64,000 nucleotides of DNA from Bradyrhizobium sp. B124. Its GTDB lineage: Bacteria > Pseudomonadota > Alphaproteobacteria > Rhizobiales > Xanthobacteraceae. This document shows, piece after piece, positions 17,265 through 25,267 of the stretch. The first letter of the stretch is position 1, and each line of letters opens with the position of its first letter. Made by a program: the position numbers and the translations under genes. The stretch lies in contig NZ_CP152413.1 in assembly GCF_038967635.1 (NCBI RefSeq), forward strand, positions 3,472,001 to 3,536,000, written 5' to 3'. The notes under the pieces are model-generated. The model was given only the letters and a program-made list of their open reading frames with translations. It made no database searches and was not told the origin of the DNA.

Positions 17265-17675
17265 AGTGCCGGCGTTGGTCCGCGCCCGCACCGGCGCAGC
17301 CGCACGCCGCGTCGCCGCAAATCCCTCCATCCCGAGCTGCCACTGCAAGCCGACGATCGTGCCTTTGGTCGGCTGCAATAGTCCGAGCGCGCTGAACAAC
17401 GTGAACGGCAGCCAGATCGCCAGTTGCAGCCAGGCCGGCGGCGCGTAGGTCATCTCCATCCAGAGCAGCGCCGGCACCACGACGTGGCCGACCACGACGA
17501 TCACGAGATAGGCCGGGAAATCGTCCGCGCGCTGCGGGGTGAAGTCCTCGCCGCAGACCTCGCAATGGTCCGCCACCTTGAGGAAGCGACCGAACAGATG
17601 GCCGCGCCCGCAGTTCGGGCACTTCATCGTGAAGCCGCGCCACATTGCCTTGGGAAGGGAAACTGTCTCCGTCAT
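17241..17675 (-). CDS. DUF983 family membrane protein with zinc ribbon
   Basis: Small protein of 144 residues of unknown function. ATG 17675 follows AAGGA by 8 bases. Cys19-Cys22 (MKCPNCG) and Cys38-Cys41 (DHCEVCG) form a zinc-ribbon pair. Two membrane helices follow at about 55-75 and 84-105 (LVIVVVGHVVVPALLWM and LQLAIWLPFTLFSALGLL), the standard DUF983 layout. The last dozen residues (NAGTVGRISGA) are encoded by a genomic repeat, so the original C-terminus was probably replaced. It diverges from the MocR-type regulator. Confidence 0.8.
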   Translation of the reverse strand: MTETVSLPKAMWRGFTMKCPNCGRGHLFGRFLKVADHCEVCGEDFTPQRADDFPAYLVIVVVGHVVVPALLWMEMTYAPPAWLQLAIWLPFTLFSALGLLQPTKGTIVGLQWQLGMEGFAATRRAAAPVRARTNAGTVGRISGA

Positions 17676-17705
17676 GACCGTCGTCCTTGACCTGATCTGA
17701 TGATC

Positions 17706-17734
17706 CATACAATATGAATTATGGAGCATACAAT
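17706..17734. promoter_or_regulatory. candidate MocR operator (direct repeats)
   Basis: CATACAAT occurs at 17706-17713 and again at 17727-17734, exactly 21 bases apart (two helical turns). MocR regulators are known to bind direct repeats in the divergent region before their own gene. An inverted copy, ATTGTATG, occurs at 19125-19132 over the stop codon of the same gene and may be chance. Confidence 0.5.
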
Positions 17735-17756
17735 CAAAGACAAAGCGCCAAATTGC

Positions 17757-19133
17757 ATGGATTGGATCCCTACAGTTTCGGAATGGCACGGCCCGATGTT
17801 CCTGCGCATCGTCGATGCGCTCGCCGCCGATATCGCGAGCGGCCGGCTGGTGCGCGGTCAGCGGCTGCCGACCCACCGCGCGCTGGCGTCGGCGCTCGAT
17901 ATCGATCTCACCACGGTGACGCGCGCCTATGGCGAGGCGCGGCGGCGCGGACTGCTCGACGCCCGCGTCGGCCAGGGCACCTTCGTCTCGGAGACCACCG
18001 CGCGCGCGGCGTCCGACCTGCCCGCGCCGGTCAACATCGACCTGTCGATGAACCTGCCGCCGCAGCCGGTCGAGGCCAATCTCGACCTGCGCATCGCGCA
18101 GGGGTTGGCGACCATCCGCTCCGAAGCCGGGTTCTCCGCCTATCTCGGCTATGCGCGCCCCGGCGGCACCGCTGACGAGCGCGACGCCGGCGCCGCGTGG
18201 CTGCAGCCGCGTGTGCCGAACGCATCGGCCGACCGGATCGTGATCTATCCGGGATCACAGGCGATCATCTTCAACGCGCTGCTGGCACTGACTTCGCCGG
18301 GCGATGTCGTGCTGACCGAGGCGTTGACGTTTCCCGGCATCAAGGCCGCGGCGGCGCGGCTCGATGTCCGCCTGGTCGGCGTTGCGATGGACGCTGAAGG
18401 CGCCAGACCCGACGCGCTCGACGAAGCCTGCCGCAAGCACAAGCCGAAGGCGGTGTATCTGGTGCCGACGCAGCAGAATCCGACTACGGCGACGATGAGC
18501 GCCATCAGACGCAAGGCGATCGCCGAGATCATCAGGAAGCGCGGCTGCGTCCTGATCGAGGACGACGTCTACGGCCCGCTCGAGCCGCAGGTGGCACCGA
18601 TCGCCACGCTGATTCCCGAACGCACCTACCTCGCCGCGAGCATCGCCAAATGCATCGCGCCGGCCTTGCGCGTCGCCTATCTGCTGGCGCCCGATGCGAG
18701 CGCCGAGCAGCGGATGCGCGCCGGCATGCAGGCCACCATGCAGATGCCGCCATCGCTGATGGTCGCGCTGGTCACGCAATGGCTGCGCTCCGGCGTCGCC
18801 GCCGACATCATCCGCGCCATCCGCAACGAGGCGGCGGCGCGCCAGCAGCTCGCGGCCCGCTTCCTCAAGGGCGTCACCTATGCGGCGCGGCCGGCGAGCC
18901 ACCATCTCTGGATGCCGCTGCCGAAACATTTCGACGGCACCGACCTGCTGTCGCACCTGATGCGCAATGGCCTCGCCGTGGTCGGCGAAGACGCCTTTGC
19001 GGCAGGCGATGCCGCGCCGCGCGGCTTGCGCGTCTCGCTCGGCGCCGCGCGCAATCGCGCCGAACTGAGCCAGGCGCTGCAGGTGCTGTCGAACGCCGTG
19101 CGCACGCCGGTCGGCGCCACGCAAATTGTATGA
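17757..19133 (+). CDS. MocR/PdxR-type GntR regulator fused to an aminotransferase-like domain
   Basis: Regulator of 458 residues. The N-terminal GntR winged helix (about 10-80) has ALAADIASGRLVRGQRLPTHR and DLTTVTRAYGEARRRG. From about 95 on it is a fold-type I aminotransferase: PLP lysine Lys298 in LAASIAKCIAPALR and Asp270 in LIEDDVYG. Such proteins use PLP or an aldimine as signal rather than as enzymes. I use ATG 17757 because the protein then starts MDWIPTVSEW, typical of the family; ATG 17721 gives 12 more residues but overlaps the direct-repeat operator. Neither start has a clear ribosome site, so the mRNA may be leaderless. The divergent DUF983 gene shares the promoter region. Confidence 0.85.
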   Translation: MDWIPTVSEWHGPMFLRIVDALAADIASGRLVRGQRLPTHRALASALDIDLTTVTRAYGEARRRGLLDARVGQGTFVSETTARAASDLPAPVNIDLSMNLPPQPVEANLDLRIAQGLATIRSEAGFSAYLGYARPGGTADERDAGAAWLQPRVPNASADRIVIYPGSQAIIFNALLALTSPGDVVLTEALTFPGIKAAAARLDVRLVGVAMDAEGARPDALDEACRKHKPKAVYLVPTQQNPTTATMSAIRRKAIAEIIRKRGCVLIEDDVYGPLEPQVAPIATLIPERTYLAASIAKCIAPALRVAYLLAPDASAEQRMRAGMQATMQMPPSLMVALVTQWLRSGVAADIIRAIRNEAAARQQLAARFLKGVTYAARPASHHLWMPLPKHFDGTDLLSHLMRNGLAVVGEDAFAAGDAAPRGLRVSLGAARNRAELSQALQVLSNAVRTPVGATQIV

Positions 19134-19238
19134 ATTTCAACTATCGTTAGGGAATAAACTCGCCCGAAAATGATTATGGTGCGGGGGCGCCTGCGCTAAA
19201 ACCGCGGCGTCCAGGGCATCAGGCAGGGGCGGCTTTCA

Positions 19239-20537
19239 ATGTCAGGCGGATACGATCGAGCATTCCACACTGCCGTGCGGACGCTTCGTGAGGCTGTGAC
19301 CGCGATCTTGTGTCTTGCATTTGTCACATCAAGTGCCGTGCGCGCCTCCGATGCCCCTGCCCCGTCGCCGGAGAAGCTCGAACGCATCACCGCGTTCTTC
19401 GACAACGAGGTTGCGACAGGAAAAATTCCAGGCGCCGCCATCCTGATCCAGCAGCACGGCAAACCGGTCTATCTGAAGACTTTCGGCTATCGCGACGTCA
19501 CGACCAGGTCGCCGATGCGGCCGGACACGATGTTCGCGCTGCATTCGATGACCAAGCCGATCACCAACACCGCCGCGATGATGCTGGTCGACGAAGGAAA
19601 GCTGGCGCCGCAGGACCCGCTGTCGAAATACATACCGGCGTTCGCCGACGTGAAGGTCGGCATCGAGCCGGATGGCGGAAACGATCTCGGCAAGCTCGAG
19701 CTGGTGCCGCCGATCCGCCCGGTCACCATCGAGGACCTGATGCGGCATACCTCGGGCATCACCTACGAATATATCGGCGCCGACTGGATCCAAAAGCTCT
19801 ATCGCGCAGGACATCTGTTCGATGGCAAGTTCGACAACAAGGAATTCGTCGCGCGGCTCGCCAAGCTACCGTTGTCGCGGCAGCCGGGCACGATGTGGCG
19901 CTATGGTCATTCCACCGACGTGCTCGGCCGGGTGATCGAGATCGTCGCGGGCAAGACGCTCTATCAGTTCGAGAAGGAGCGCATCTTCGATCCCCTGAAG
20001 ATGAACGACACAAGATACGTGCTCGATGCGGAAACCGAACGGACGCGGCTGGCCGAGCCGCTGCCCTCGGACACGATCCTGATCGCGGGCGAGAACGACC
20101 GGCGCGCGCATCCGGAGTGGGAATCCGGCGGCGGCGGCCTGGTGTCGACCATCCTCGATTATGCGCGCTTCGCGCAGATGCTGCTCAACGGCGGCGAGCT
20201 CGACGGCAAACGCTATCTTAGCCCCTTAGCCTTCAAGACCATGACGACGGACCATATCGGGCCGGGCTCCGGCGTCGGCCGCGACTATTGGTACTTTCCG
20301 GGCGACGGCTTCGGTTACGGCTACGGCATCGCCGTGCGCACCGATCCCGGCATCGCCAAGCCGCCGCCGCCCGGCTCGATCGGCGAACTGAAATGGGACA
20401 GCGGCAGCGGCACCTATTTCGGCGTCGATCCGAAACTCGACATGATCTACATCATGCTCGAGCAGACCCAGAACGAACGCCAGCGCATCACGCCGGCGTT
20501 CCGGAAGCTGGTCTACGACGCGTTCAGCCCGGACTGA
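19239..20537 (+). CDS. serine hydrolase, beta-lactamase class C fold
   Basis: Exported or lipid-facing hydrolase of 432 residues. A hydrophobic N-terminal stretch (AVTAILCLAFVTSSAVRA, ending near residue 36) is a likely signal. The nucleophile motif SxxK is Ser103-Met-Thr-Lys106 (ALHSMTKPIT). The Tyr motif is in MWRYGHSTDVLGRVIE. This family covers esterases, D-aminopeptidases and beta-lactamase-like enzymes; a true AmpC function is unlikely. It is monocistronic, between the MocR-type gene and a repeat region. A second, less similar serine hydrolase is at 28473-29603. Confidence 0.82.
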   Translation: MSGGYDRAFHTAVRTLREAVTAILCLAFVTSSAVRASDAPAPSPEKLERITAFFDNEVATGKIPGAAILIQQHGKPVYLKTFGYRDVTTRSPMRPDTMFALHSMTKPITNTAAMMLVDEGKLAPQDPLSKYIPAFADVKVGIEPDGGNDLGKLELVPPIRPVTIEDLMRHTSGITYEYIGADWIQKLYRAGHLFDGKFDNKEFVARLAKLPLSRQPGTMWRYGHSTDVLGRVIEIVAGKTLYQFEKERIFDPLKMNDTRYVLDAETERTRLAEPLPSDTILIAGENDRRAHPEWESGGGGLVSTILDYARFAQMLLNGGELDGKRYLSPLAFKTMTTDHIGPGSGVGRDYWYFPGDGFGYGYGIAVRTDPGIAKPPPPGSIGELKWDSGSGTYFGVDPKLDMIYIMLEQTQNERQRITPAFRKLVYDAFSPD

Positions 20538-20838
20538 GCGCCGCACCACTGTCGTCCCTGCGAAAGCAGGGACCATACTCCGCAGCGGATGTTGTGACCG
20601 GGACTCGTCGTTCCAGCAACGCAAGATAATCAGCATCAGTGGTTATGGGTCCCTGCTTTCGCAGGGACGACATTGAGTTTGTTGCAGGGCTCGCGGTGCA
20701 TTCGTTGCAGACGAACGCACACTCATCCGCAAACAGCCCGATCCGTGGTTCGAATCCGATTGCACCATCGTCGGCGAGCCCATCGATGACGCCAGCGCAG
20801 CACACGCATTGGTGGCACGCCGCCAATTCCCGTTCCAT
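20524..20838 (-). CDS. small cysteine-rich hypothetical protein with repeat-encoded tail
   Basis: ORF of 104 residues starting at ATG 20838, six bases after GGAGGG. The first 54 residues look like a real protein: MERELAACHQCVCCAGVIDG, then FADECAFVCNECT. The CxxC groups, especially FVCNEC, resemble small ClpX-type zinc fingers (FICDEC). From about residue 56 the frame runs into repeat family A (SLRKQGP, CFRRDD) and reads junk to its stop, so the natural C-terminus has been replaced or the gene is shortened. The overlap with the 3' end of the serine hydrolase gene also comes from the repeat part. It diverges from the SMP-30-like gene. Whether it is expressed is unknown. Confidence 0.4.
   Translation of the reverse strand: MERELAACHQCVCCAGVIDGLADDGAIGFEPRIGLFADECAFVCNECTASPATNSMSSLRKQGPITTDADYLALLERRVPVTTSAAEYGPCFRRDDSGAALSPG
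20549..20674. repeat. twin-hairpin intergenic repeat (family A, copy 2)
   Basis: Two perfect 8-bp hairpins with the same arms, GTCCCTGC and GCAGGGAC, lie at 20554-20573 and 20649-20668, with loops GAAA and TTTC. They are mirror images, so the left one can also pair with the right one across about 75 bases. A diverged copy is at 2119-2238. Confidence 0.75.
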
Positions 20839-20888
20839 GACGCGCCCTCCGGCGCTCGCTGCTTCCCTCTCTGCAGCTTTCCTTGCGC

Positions 20889-20906
20889 TATATACTATCG
20901 TATATA
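20889..20906. promoter_or_regulatory. AT-rich dyad between divergent genes
   Basis: TATATAC (20889-20895), TATC, GTATATA (20900-20906): perfect 7-bp arms, very AT-rich for this genome. It lies between the starts of the small Cys-rich ORF and the SMP-30-like gene, so it may be an operator or promoter element. No regulator gene is adjacent. Confidence 0.35.
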
Positions 20907-21031
20907 TCGAGGCGACGAGGCAGGCGGGTGAACAATCCGGTCGGGAACCCTGCAGACAACAACCATCGACCGGAGACGATCGCCTCACAATTCCTGCCTG
21001 GTCCAACCAGGTTCATTGAGGAAACGCGATC

Positions 21032-22036
21032 ATGATAAAGAAGAACGGCGACGCGGCACATCCGCGCGCAACGGGAGAACTGCTCAAGACCCGCCGCGCA
21101 TCGCTTCTGAGCACGGCAGTCATCATCCTTGCGCTCGGCACAGCCGGCATCGCCCGCGCCGAAACCGCTCCGGTCGGAGTTCCCGACAAGAGTTTTCCGG
21201 AGAGCGTGACCTCGACCTCCGACGGGACGCTTTACGTCGGCAGCTTCAACCATGGCGGCGTGACCAAGATCTCGGGCGGCAAGGCCGAGCAACTGGTCAA
21301 GCCGGGTGCTGCGGACAGCCGCTCGACCTTGGGCGTGCTCGCCGACGAGAAGAGCGGGACGCTCTATGTCTGCTCCAACGACATCAGCGCGATGGGCGTC
21401 GCGGGGCCGAGCGACGCCAAAGGCGCTTGGCTGAAGACCTTCGATCTCAAGAGCGGCGCGCCGAAGGGCAGCTTTGCCCTGAGCGACCCGAAATCGTTCT
21501 GCAACGACATCGTGGTCGGCGCCGACGGCACCGCCTATGTCAGCGATTCCTTCGCGCCGTTCGTCTACAGCCTGAAGCCCGGCGGCACGGCGCTGGCGAC
21601 CTTCGCGACCGATCCGCAACTCGCGCCGGCCAAGGACGGTGTCGGGCTCGACGGCATCGCGATCGGCGCCGACGGCAACCTCTATGTTACGACCTTCATT
21701 CCGGCCAAGCTGTTCAAGATCGAGATGAAGGACGGCAAGGCGGGCGCCGTGACGGAGCTGAAGCCGTCGCGGCCGCTCGACCATGCCGACGCGCTGCGCG
21801 CCCATGGCGGCGGCTTCCTGCTGATCGAGGGCAACGGGAAGCTCGACAAGGTCACGGTGAAGGGGAGCGAGGCAACCATCGACACCATCAAGGATGGTCT
21901 GGCCGAGCCGGTCTCGGTGACGCAGGTCGGCGATGTCGGCTGGGTCGCCGAAGGCAAGCTGTCCTATGTGATCGGCGACAACAAGGGCAAGGACCCCGGC
22001 CCGTTCAAGCTGACGCCGGTGGCGCTGCCGAAGTAG
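21032..22036 (+). CDS. exported SMP-30/gluconolactonase-like beta-propeller protein
   Basis: Protein of 334 residues with a signal sequence (LLSTAVIILALGTAGIARA, cleavage near residue 43). ATG 21032 follows GAGGAAA by 7 bases. Repeated blade motifs such as TSDGTLYVGSFNHGGVTKI, GADGTAYVSDSFAPFVYSL and GADGNLYVTTFIPAKLFKI mark a six-bladed propeller of the SMP-30/NHL type. Those enzymes are lactonases with a metal held by Glu, Asn and Asp; I did not identify all ligands, so catalysis is unproven. It is monocistronic. Confidence 0.72.
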   Translation: MIKKNGDAAHPRATGELLKTRRASLLSTAVIILALGTAGIARAETAPVGVPDKSFPESVTSTSDGTLYVGSFNHGGVTKISGGKAEQLVKPGAADSRSTLGVLADEKSGTLYVCSNDISAMGVAGPSDAKGAWLKTFDLKSGAPKGSFALSDPKSFCNDIVVGADGTAYVSDSFAPFVYSLKPGGTALATFATDPQLAPAKDGVGLDGIAIGADGNLYVTTFIPAKLFKIEMKDGKAGAVTELKPSRPLDHADALRAHGGGFLLIEGNGKLDKVTVKGSEATIDTIKDGLAEPVSVTQVGDVGWVAEGKLSYVIGDNKGKDPGPFKLTPVALPK

Positions 22037-22094
22037 CGGCGGGCTGAGTCTCACGGCAAACTCGGTGCACCACTCCCGCTAGCGCGGTCAAGAC

Positions 22095-22140
22095 GAGCGA
22101 AGCTCGCTCCTAGGTCGGATCGCATCGATAGATGCGATCC
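22095..22140. terminator. paired hairpins downstream of the SMP-30-like gene
   Basis: GAGCGAAGCTCGCTC at 22095-22109, then GGATCGCATC (22117-22126) with GATGCGATCC (22131-22140) around GATA. The second stem is a perfect 10 bp. No U-run follows. The rest of the gap, 22037-22243, shows only repeat-like sequence and no gene. Confidence 0.45.
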
Positions 22141-22224
22141 GGCTCCTCACCATGAGGGTCTACAGTCTAGCCGCGAAACAAGCCGTCATCCTGAGAGGAT
22201 GTGAGGCGATATCCTCGTCCACCG

Positions 22225-22243
22225 CTGTCATCGCCCGGCTTGA
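22225..22243. repeat. left half of repeat family B, split by an IS element
   Basis: TGTCATCGCCCGGCTTGA ends at the IS left terminus; its partner begins at 23516. Joined without one duplicated CTTGA, the sequence recreates the hairpin CGCCCGGCTTGACCGGGCG found in the intact copy at 2290-2392. Confidence 0.75.
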
Positions 22244-23515
22244 TGTGCGGACCGGGGACATGGGTAACACCGTTCGGAGACATGGGTAACGGGTTCATTT
22301 TGAATCGGTCCGTAGGTCGATGGATGCGATCTGGTTGGCTCCGAAGTAGACACCGAAGGTTCCGTCCGTGGCGAGTGGCCTGATGGCCAGGAGTTCGCCT
22401 CGGAAGGCTTCGGGAACGCGCCAGCGCCGCTTGCCGAAGCGGAGATTGGCCTTGAGCTGGCTGGCCCTCCGCACGATTGCCCCTTCCTCGTATTCGGGCT
22501 CAGGCAACTTGTTCGGCAACGAACGAAGGCTTGGCCGATACCGTTTCGCGGGCACATCGTAGTCCAGTGATTGGTGCGGTCGCTCGGTGTTGTAGACGTG
22601 CCGCCAGCGGTCGAATGCCTTTTGCAGATCGCGCGTGGTTCTGAACGTTGTCATGGACAGGACTTCGGTCTTCAGCGTGCGATGGAAGCGCTCGTTCTTG
22701 CCCTTGGTCTGAGGATGATAGGGACGGGCATAGATGACGTCGACGCCAAGCTTGAGCAGCCAGACCCGGAGTTTGGTCCATCGGACCTCGGAGCAGGTGC
22801 CCCAGGGCACGCCGTTGTCGACCAGGAACGCATTTGGCAAGCCGTAGCGGCGAAAGGTCTGCTCGAGATGCTGCTGGACCGTCTCACTCTGCTCGTTGGT
22901 GCAGGCCTGCAAGCACAGGGCGTAACGGGAATGATCATCGACCATGGTGAGCGGATGGCACATCTGCCGGTCGCCCAAGGGGAAGCGACCCTTGAAGTCC
23001 ATCTGCCAGACGTCGTTGGGAGCCGGATGCTCGAAGCGGATGTATTGCGCCGGCTGGGCAGGCGGTGGAACGCGCTCATGCCGAGCCAGAATCACGTGGA
23101 TCGTCGAGGCCGAGGGGAGGCTTTTCTTCCGGTCCTGAAGGCGATGGCGGATCTTGCGAGCCCCCCATGCGGGATGCGCATCTCGAACCTCCAAGACGGC
23201 CGTTTCGATCGCCGTCGAACTTCGCGCCGGAGAGGCATGCGGTCGCCGGGGCCGATCCCGGGCCCAATCCTTCTCCGTAGCCTCTGCGGCGGTCGCCCTT
23301 GCCAGCCACTTGTAAGCCGTCTTCGGACTGATCTGGAAACGACGGCACAGCTCCCGCCGGTTCACATCCGGCTGCTGGAACAATCGAACGAACTCTTTCC
23401 TCTGGTCCATGAGTGACACCTCGCGCCACGGCATGTCGGCCTCCCAAGCCATTCCATGCCGTCGATGTGTTACCCATGTCTCCGAACGGTGTTACCCATG
23501 TCCCCGGTCCGCACA
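22244..23515 (-). mobile_element. IS481 family insertion sequence, apparently complete
   Basis: Element of 1,272 bp with perfect 47-bp terminal inverted repeats (22244-22290 and 23469-23515), starting TGTGCGG. Each terminus contains GACATGGGTAAC twice. The element is flanked by the direct repeat CTTGA (22239-22243 and 23516-23520), the target-site duplication. The single transposase gene is intact. Perfect ends and an intact gene point to recent arrival. Confidence 0.93.
22295..23434 (-). CDS. IS481 family transposase
   Basis: DDE transposase of 379 residues. ATG 23434 follows GGGAGGCCGAC, giving MPWREVSLMDQRKEF as in many IS481 proteins; a frame six codons longer lacks this. An N-terminal helix-turn-helix lies at about 10-50 (RRELCRRFQISPKTAYKWLARA). 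The catalytic core has Asp146 (VWQMDFKG), Asp206 (FLVDNGVPWG) and Glu248 (TKGKNERFHRTLK). The second Asp and Glu are 41 residues apart, somewhat more than the common 35. It fills almost all of the element. Confidence 0.92.
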   Translation of the reverse strand: MPWREVSLMDQRKEFVRLFQQPDVNRRELCRRFQISPKTAYKWLARATAAEATEKDWARDRPRRPHASPARSSTAIETAVLEVRDAHPAWGARKIRHRLQDRKKSLPSASTIHVILARHERVPPPAQPAQYIRFEHPAPNDVWQMDFKGRFPLGDRQMCHPLTMVDDHSRYALCLQACTNEQSETVQQHLEQTFRRYGLPNAFLVDNGVPWGTCSEVRWTKLRVWLLKLGVDVIYARPYHPQTKGKNERFHRTLKTEVLSMTTFRTTRDLQKAFDRWRHVYNTERPHQSLDYDVPAKRYRPSLRSLPNKLPEPEYEEGAIVRRASQLKANLRFGKRRWRVPEAFRGELLAIRPLATDGTFGVYFGANQIASIDLRTDSK

Positions 23516-23606
23516 CTTGACCGGGCGATCCAGTACGCCGCGGCTTCTCGGCTCAAGCGCCGGCGCCTCTGGAATACTGGATCACCCGCATGCGCGGGTG
23601 ATGACA
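23516..23606. repeat. right half of repeat family B
   Basis: Starts at the second CTTGA target duplication and ends CGCGGGTGATGACA, mirroring the left end TGTCATCGCCCG. It contains CCGCGGCTTCTCG and TGGAATACTGGATC, as in the copy at 2290-2392. Between 23607 and 23788 nothing recognisable was seen. Confidence 0.72.
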
Positions 23607-23788
23607 CTGCGCAAGCAGAGGGGCGTCTACACAATTTCGGAATAATGGAAGAATACCGCTGATTTGCCCGACGAGTCAAGTTGGCGTGTCCGCCGGCAGC
23701 CACCGGCTACTTTGCATGGGGTTGTTTTCGATATTTTGGCGGCGTGCCCCAGCAACTCGGCACCGATGCGGTCGCACCATGTCATCCG

Positions 23789-25021
23789 CTAGATCACATA
23801 AAACCCATGCGTGCCGTCACGGCGCAGCTGGTCGACCAGGCCGTACTCCCAATCGAGATAGGCCTGCATCGCCTGCTCTGCGACGCCGGTCCCTTCATAG
23901 GGACGCCGGTAGCGGTGCGCGGGATCCGGCTTCGGCACAACGCGCGGCGGCCCGACTTCCAGCGCGCCGTCATAGCCACCCTCCAGTACAGAGACCTCCC
24001 AGCCCATCTGCGCGAGCCAGGACGCCGTCATGTCGGCGCGGATGCTCTTGTCGTCGGTCAGCACGATGCGGGCGCCGCGCACCGGCGCGGCCATATCGAT
24101 TTCCTGCACCAGCTGGCCGCCTGCATAGTGGCGGAAGCCGGCCAGATGACCGGCGGCGTATTCCTCGGCGTCGCGGACGTCGAAGCGATACAGCGTGCGG
24201 TGTGCGTCGTTTTTCAGCGCCGCGAGTTCAGCCGCGCCGATGCGGCGGACGCCGGCGCGATAGGCGACGTCGCGGGCATTGTCGGCGGCACCTTCGAACG
24301 GCCCGACGTCGCCGCGCTTGCCGGAGCCGTGTTCGAGATCGTGTTTCGCGAGCGTCCAGCCGATCGTGCCGTTGCGCAGCGCCCGCACCTTGTTCGGCAG
24401 TCCGGCATTGATCAGGGACTGCGTGCCAATGATCGAGCGGGTGCGGCCGGCGCAGTTGACAATGATGGTGGTGTCGGGATCGGGCGCCGCGCGCCCTGCG
24501 CGCAGCACCAGCTCCGCGCCGGGCACGCTGACCGAGCCCGGGATATTCATGGTGGCGTATTCGTCGAAACGACGAACATCGAGGATCGCAATGTTGGCCT
24601 TGTCCGATATCAGCGCGGCGACCTCGTCGGCGCTCAGCGAGGGCGTGTGCCTGCGCGACTCGACCAGCTCGCCGAAGGCCTTGGCGTAGGAATTGACGTC
24701 CTCGAACACCTCGTAGCCGGCCGCCTTCCAGCCCTGCAAGCCGACTGCGAGCGCCGCGACGTTGCTGTAGCCCAGCGCCTGCAACGCGCCGGTCGCGGCG
24801 GCGACCAGTCCCTCGCCATTGTCATAGAGAACGATCGGCACATCCTTGCGCGGCAGTCGCAGCTCGGCTTCGAGCGCGATCCGGCCGGCGGCCATGTTGG
24901 CGGCAAACAGCGGATGGCCGGTGGCGAATTCCGCCTCATGCCTGACGTCGAGCAGCGCGATTTCCTGGCGCAGCAACAGCGTTGCACGGATGGTCTGGGG
25001 TGTGACGGAAGAAATGGTCAT
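23789..25021 (-). CDS. multidomain rhodanese-like sulfurtransferase
   Basis: Protein of 410 residues made of at least three rhodanese domains (about 10-105, 130-230 and 275-375). Domain starts are visible as ALLDVRHEAEFATGHP, AILDVRRFDEYATMNIPG and YRFDVRDAEEYAAGHLAG. Only the middle domain has the active-site loop with cysteine, Cys190 in IVNCAGRTRS. The first reads YDNGEGL and the last LTDDKSIRAD at the same place, so they are probably structural. The catalytic loop matches sulfurtransferases of the SseA or PspE kind, moving sulfane sulfur to cyanide or another thiol acceptor. I chose ATG 25021; a frame 21 codons longer has no support. The gene stands alone. Confidence 0.82.
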   Translation of the reverse strand: MTISSVTPQTIRATLLLRQEIALLDVRHEAEFATGHPLFAANMAAGRIALEAELRLPRKDVPIVLYDNGEGLVAAATGALQALGYSNVAALAVGLQGWKAAGYEVFEDVNSYAKAFGELVESRRHTPSLSADEVAALISDKANIAILDVRRFDEYATMNIPGSVSVPGAELVLRAGRAAPDPDTTIIVNCAGRTRSIIGTQSLINAGLPNKVRALRNGTIGWTLAKHDLEHGSGKRGDVGPFEGAADNARDVAYRAGVRRIGAAELAALKNDAHRTLYRFDVRDAEEYAAGHLAGFRHYAGGQLVQEIDMAAPVRGARIVLTDDKSIRADMTASWLAQMGWEVSVLEGGYDGALEVGPPRVVPKPDPAHRYRRPYEGTGVAEQAMQAYLDWEYGLVDQLRRDGTHGFYVI

Positions 25022-25267
25022 GGGATGCCGGCCTTGGGCAGGAAATGCGCAGGCCTGCTCTAGGCCGAAATCGCGCGCCGTCAATAGCCTTAACCAGCCC
25101 GCAACCCCGATCTTCGGAGGCCGGGATTCGGGGAACGAAAATCCGCCATCCTGCTTTGCCCAACCGGGGCGCGCTTGCTAACGTTCCAATCGGCCCCGTG
25201 GCGCCGATCAGGCCTTCCGGACAAGAGAAGGTAGCGGGGCGACGGCTGGAGTTCTGGGAGGATGACC

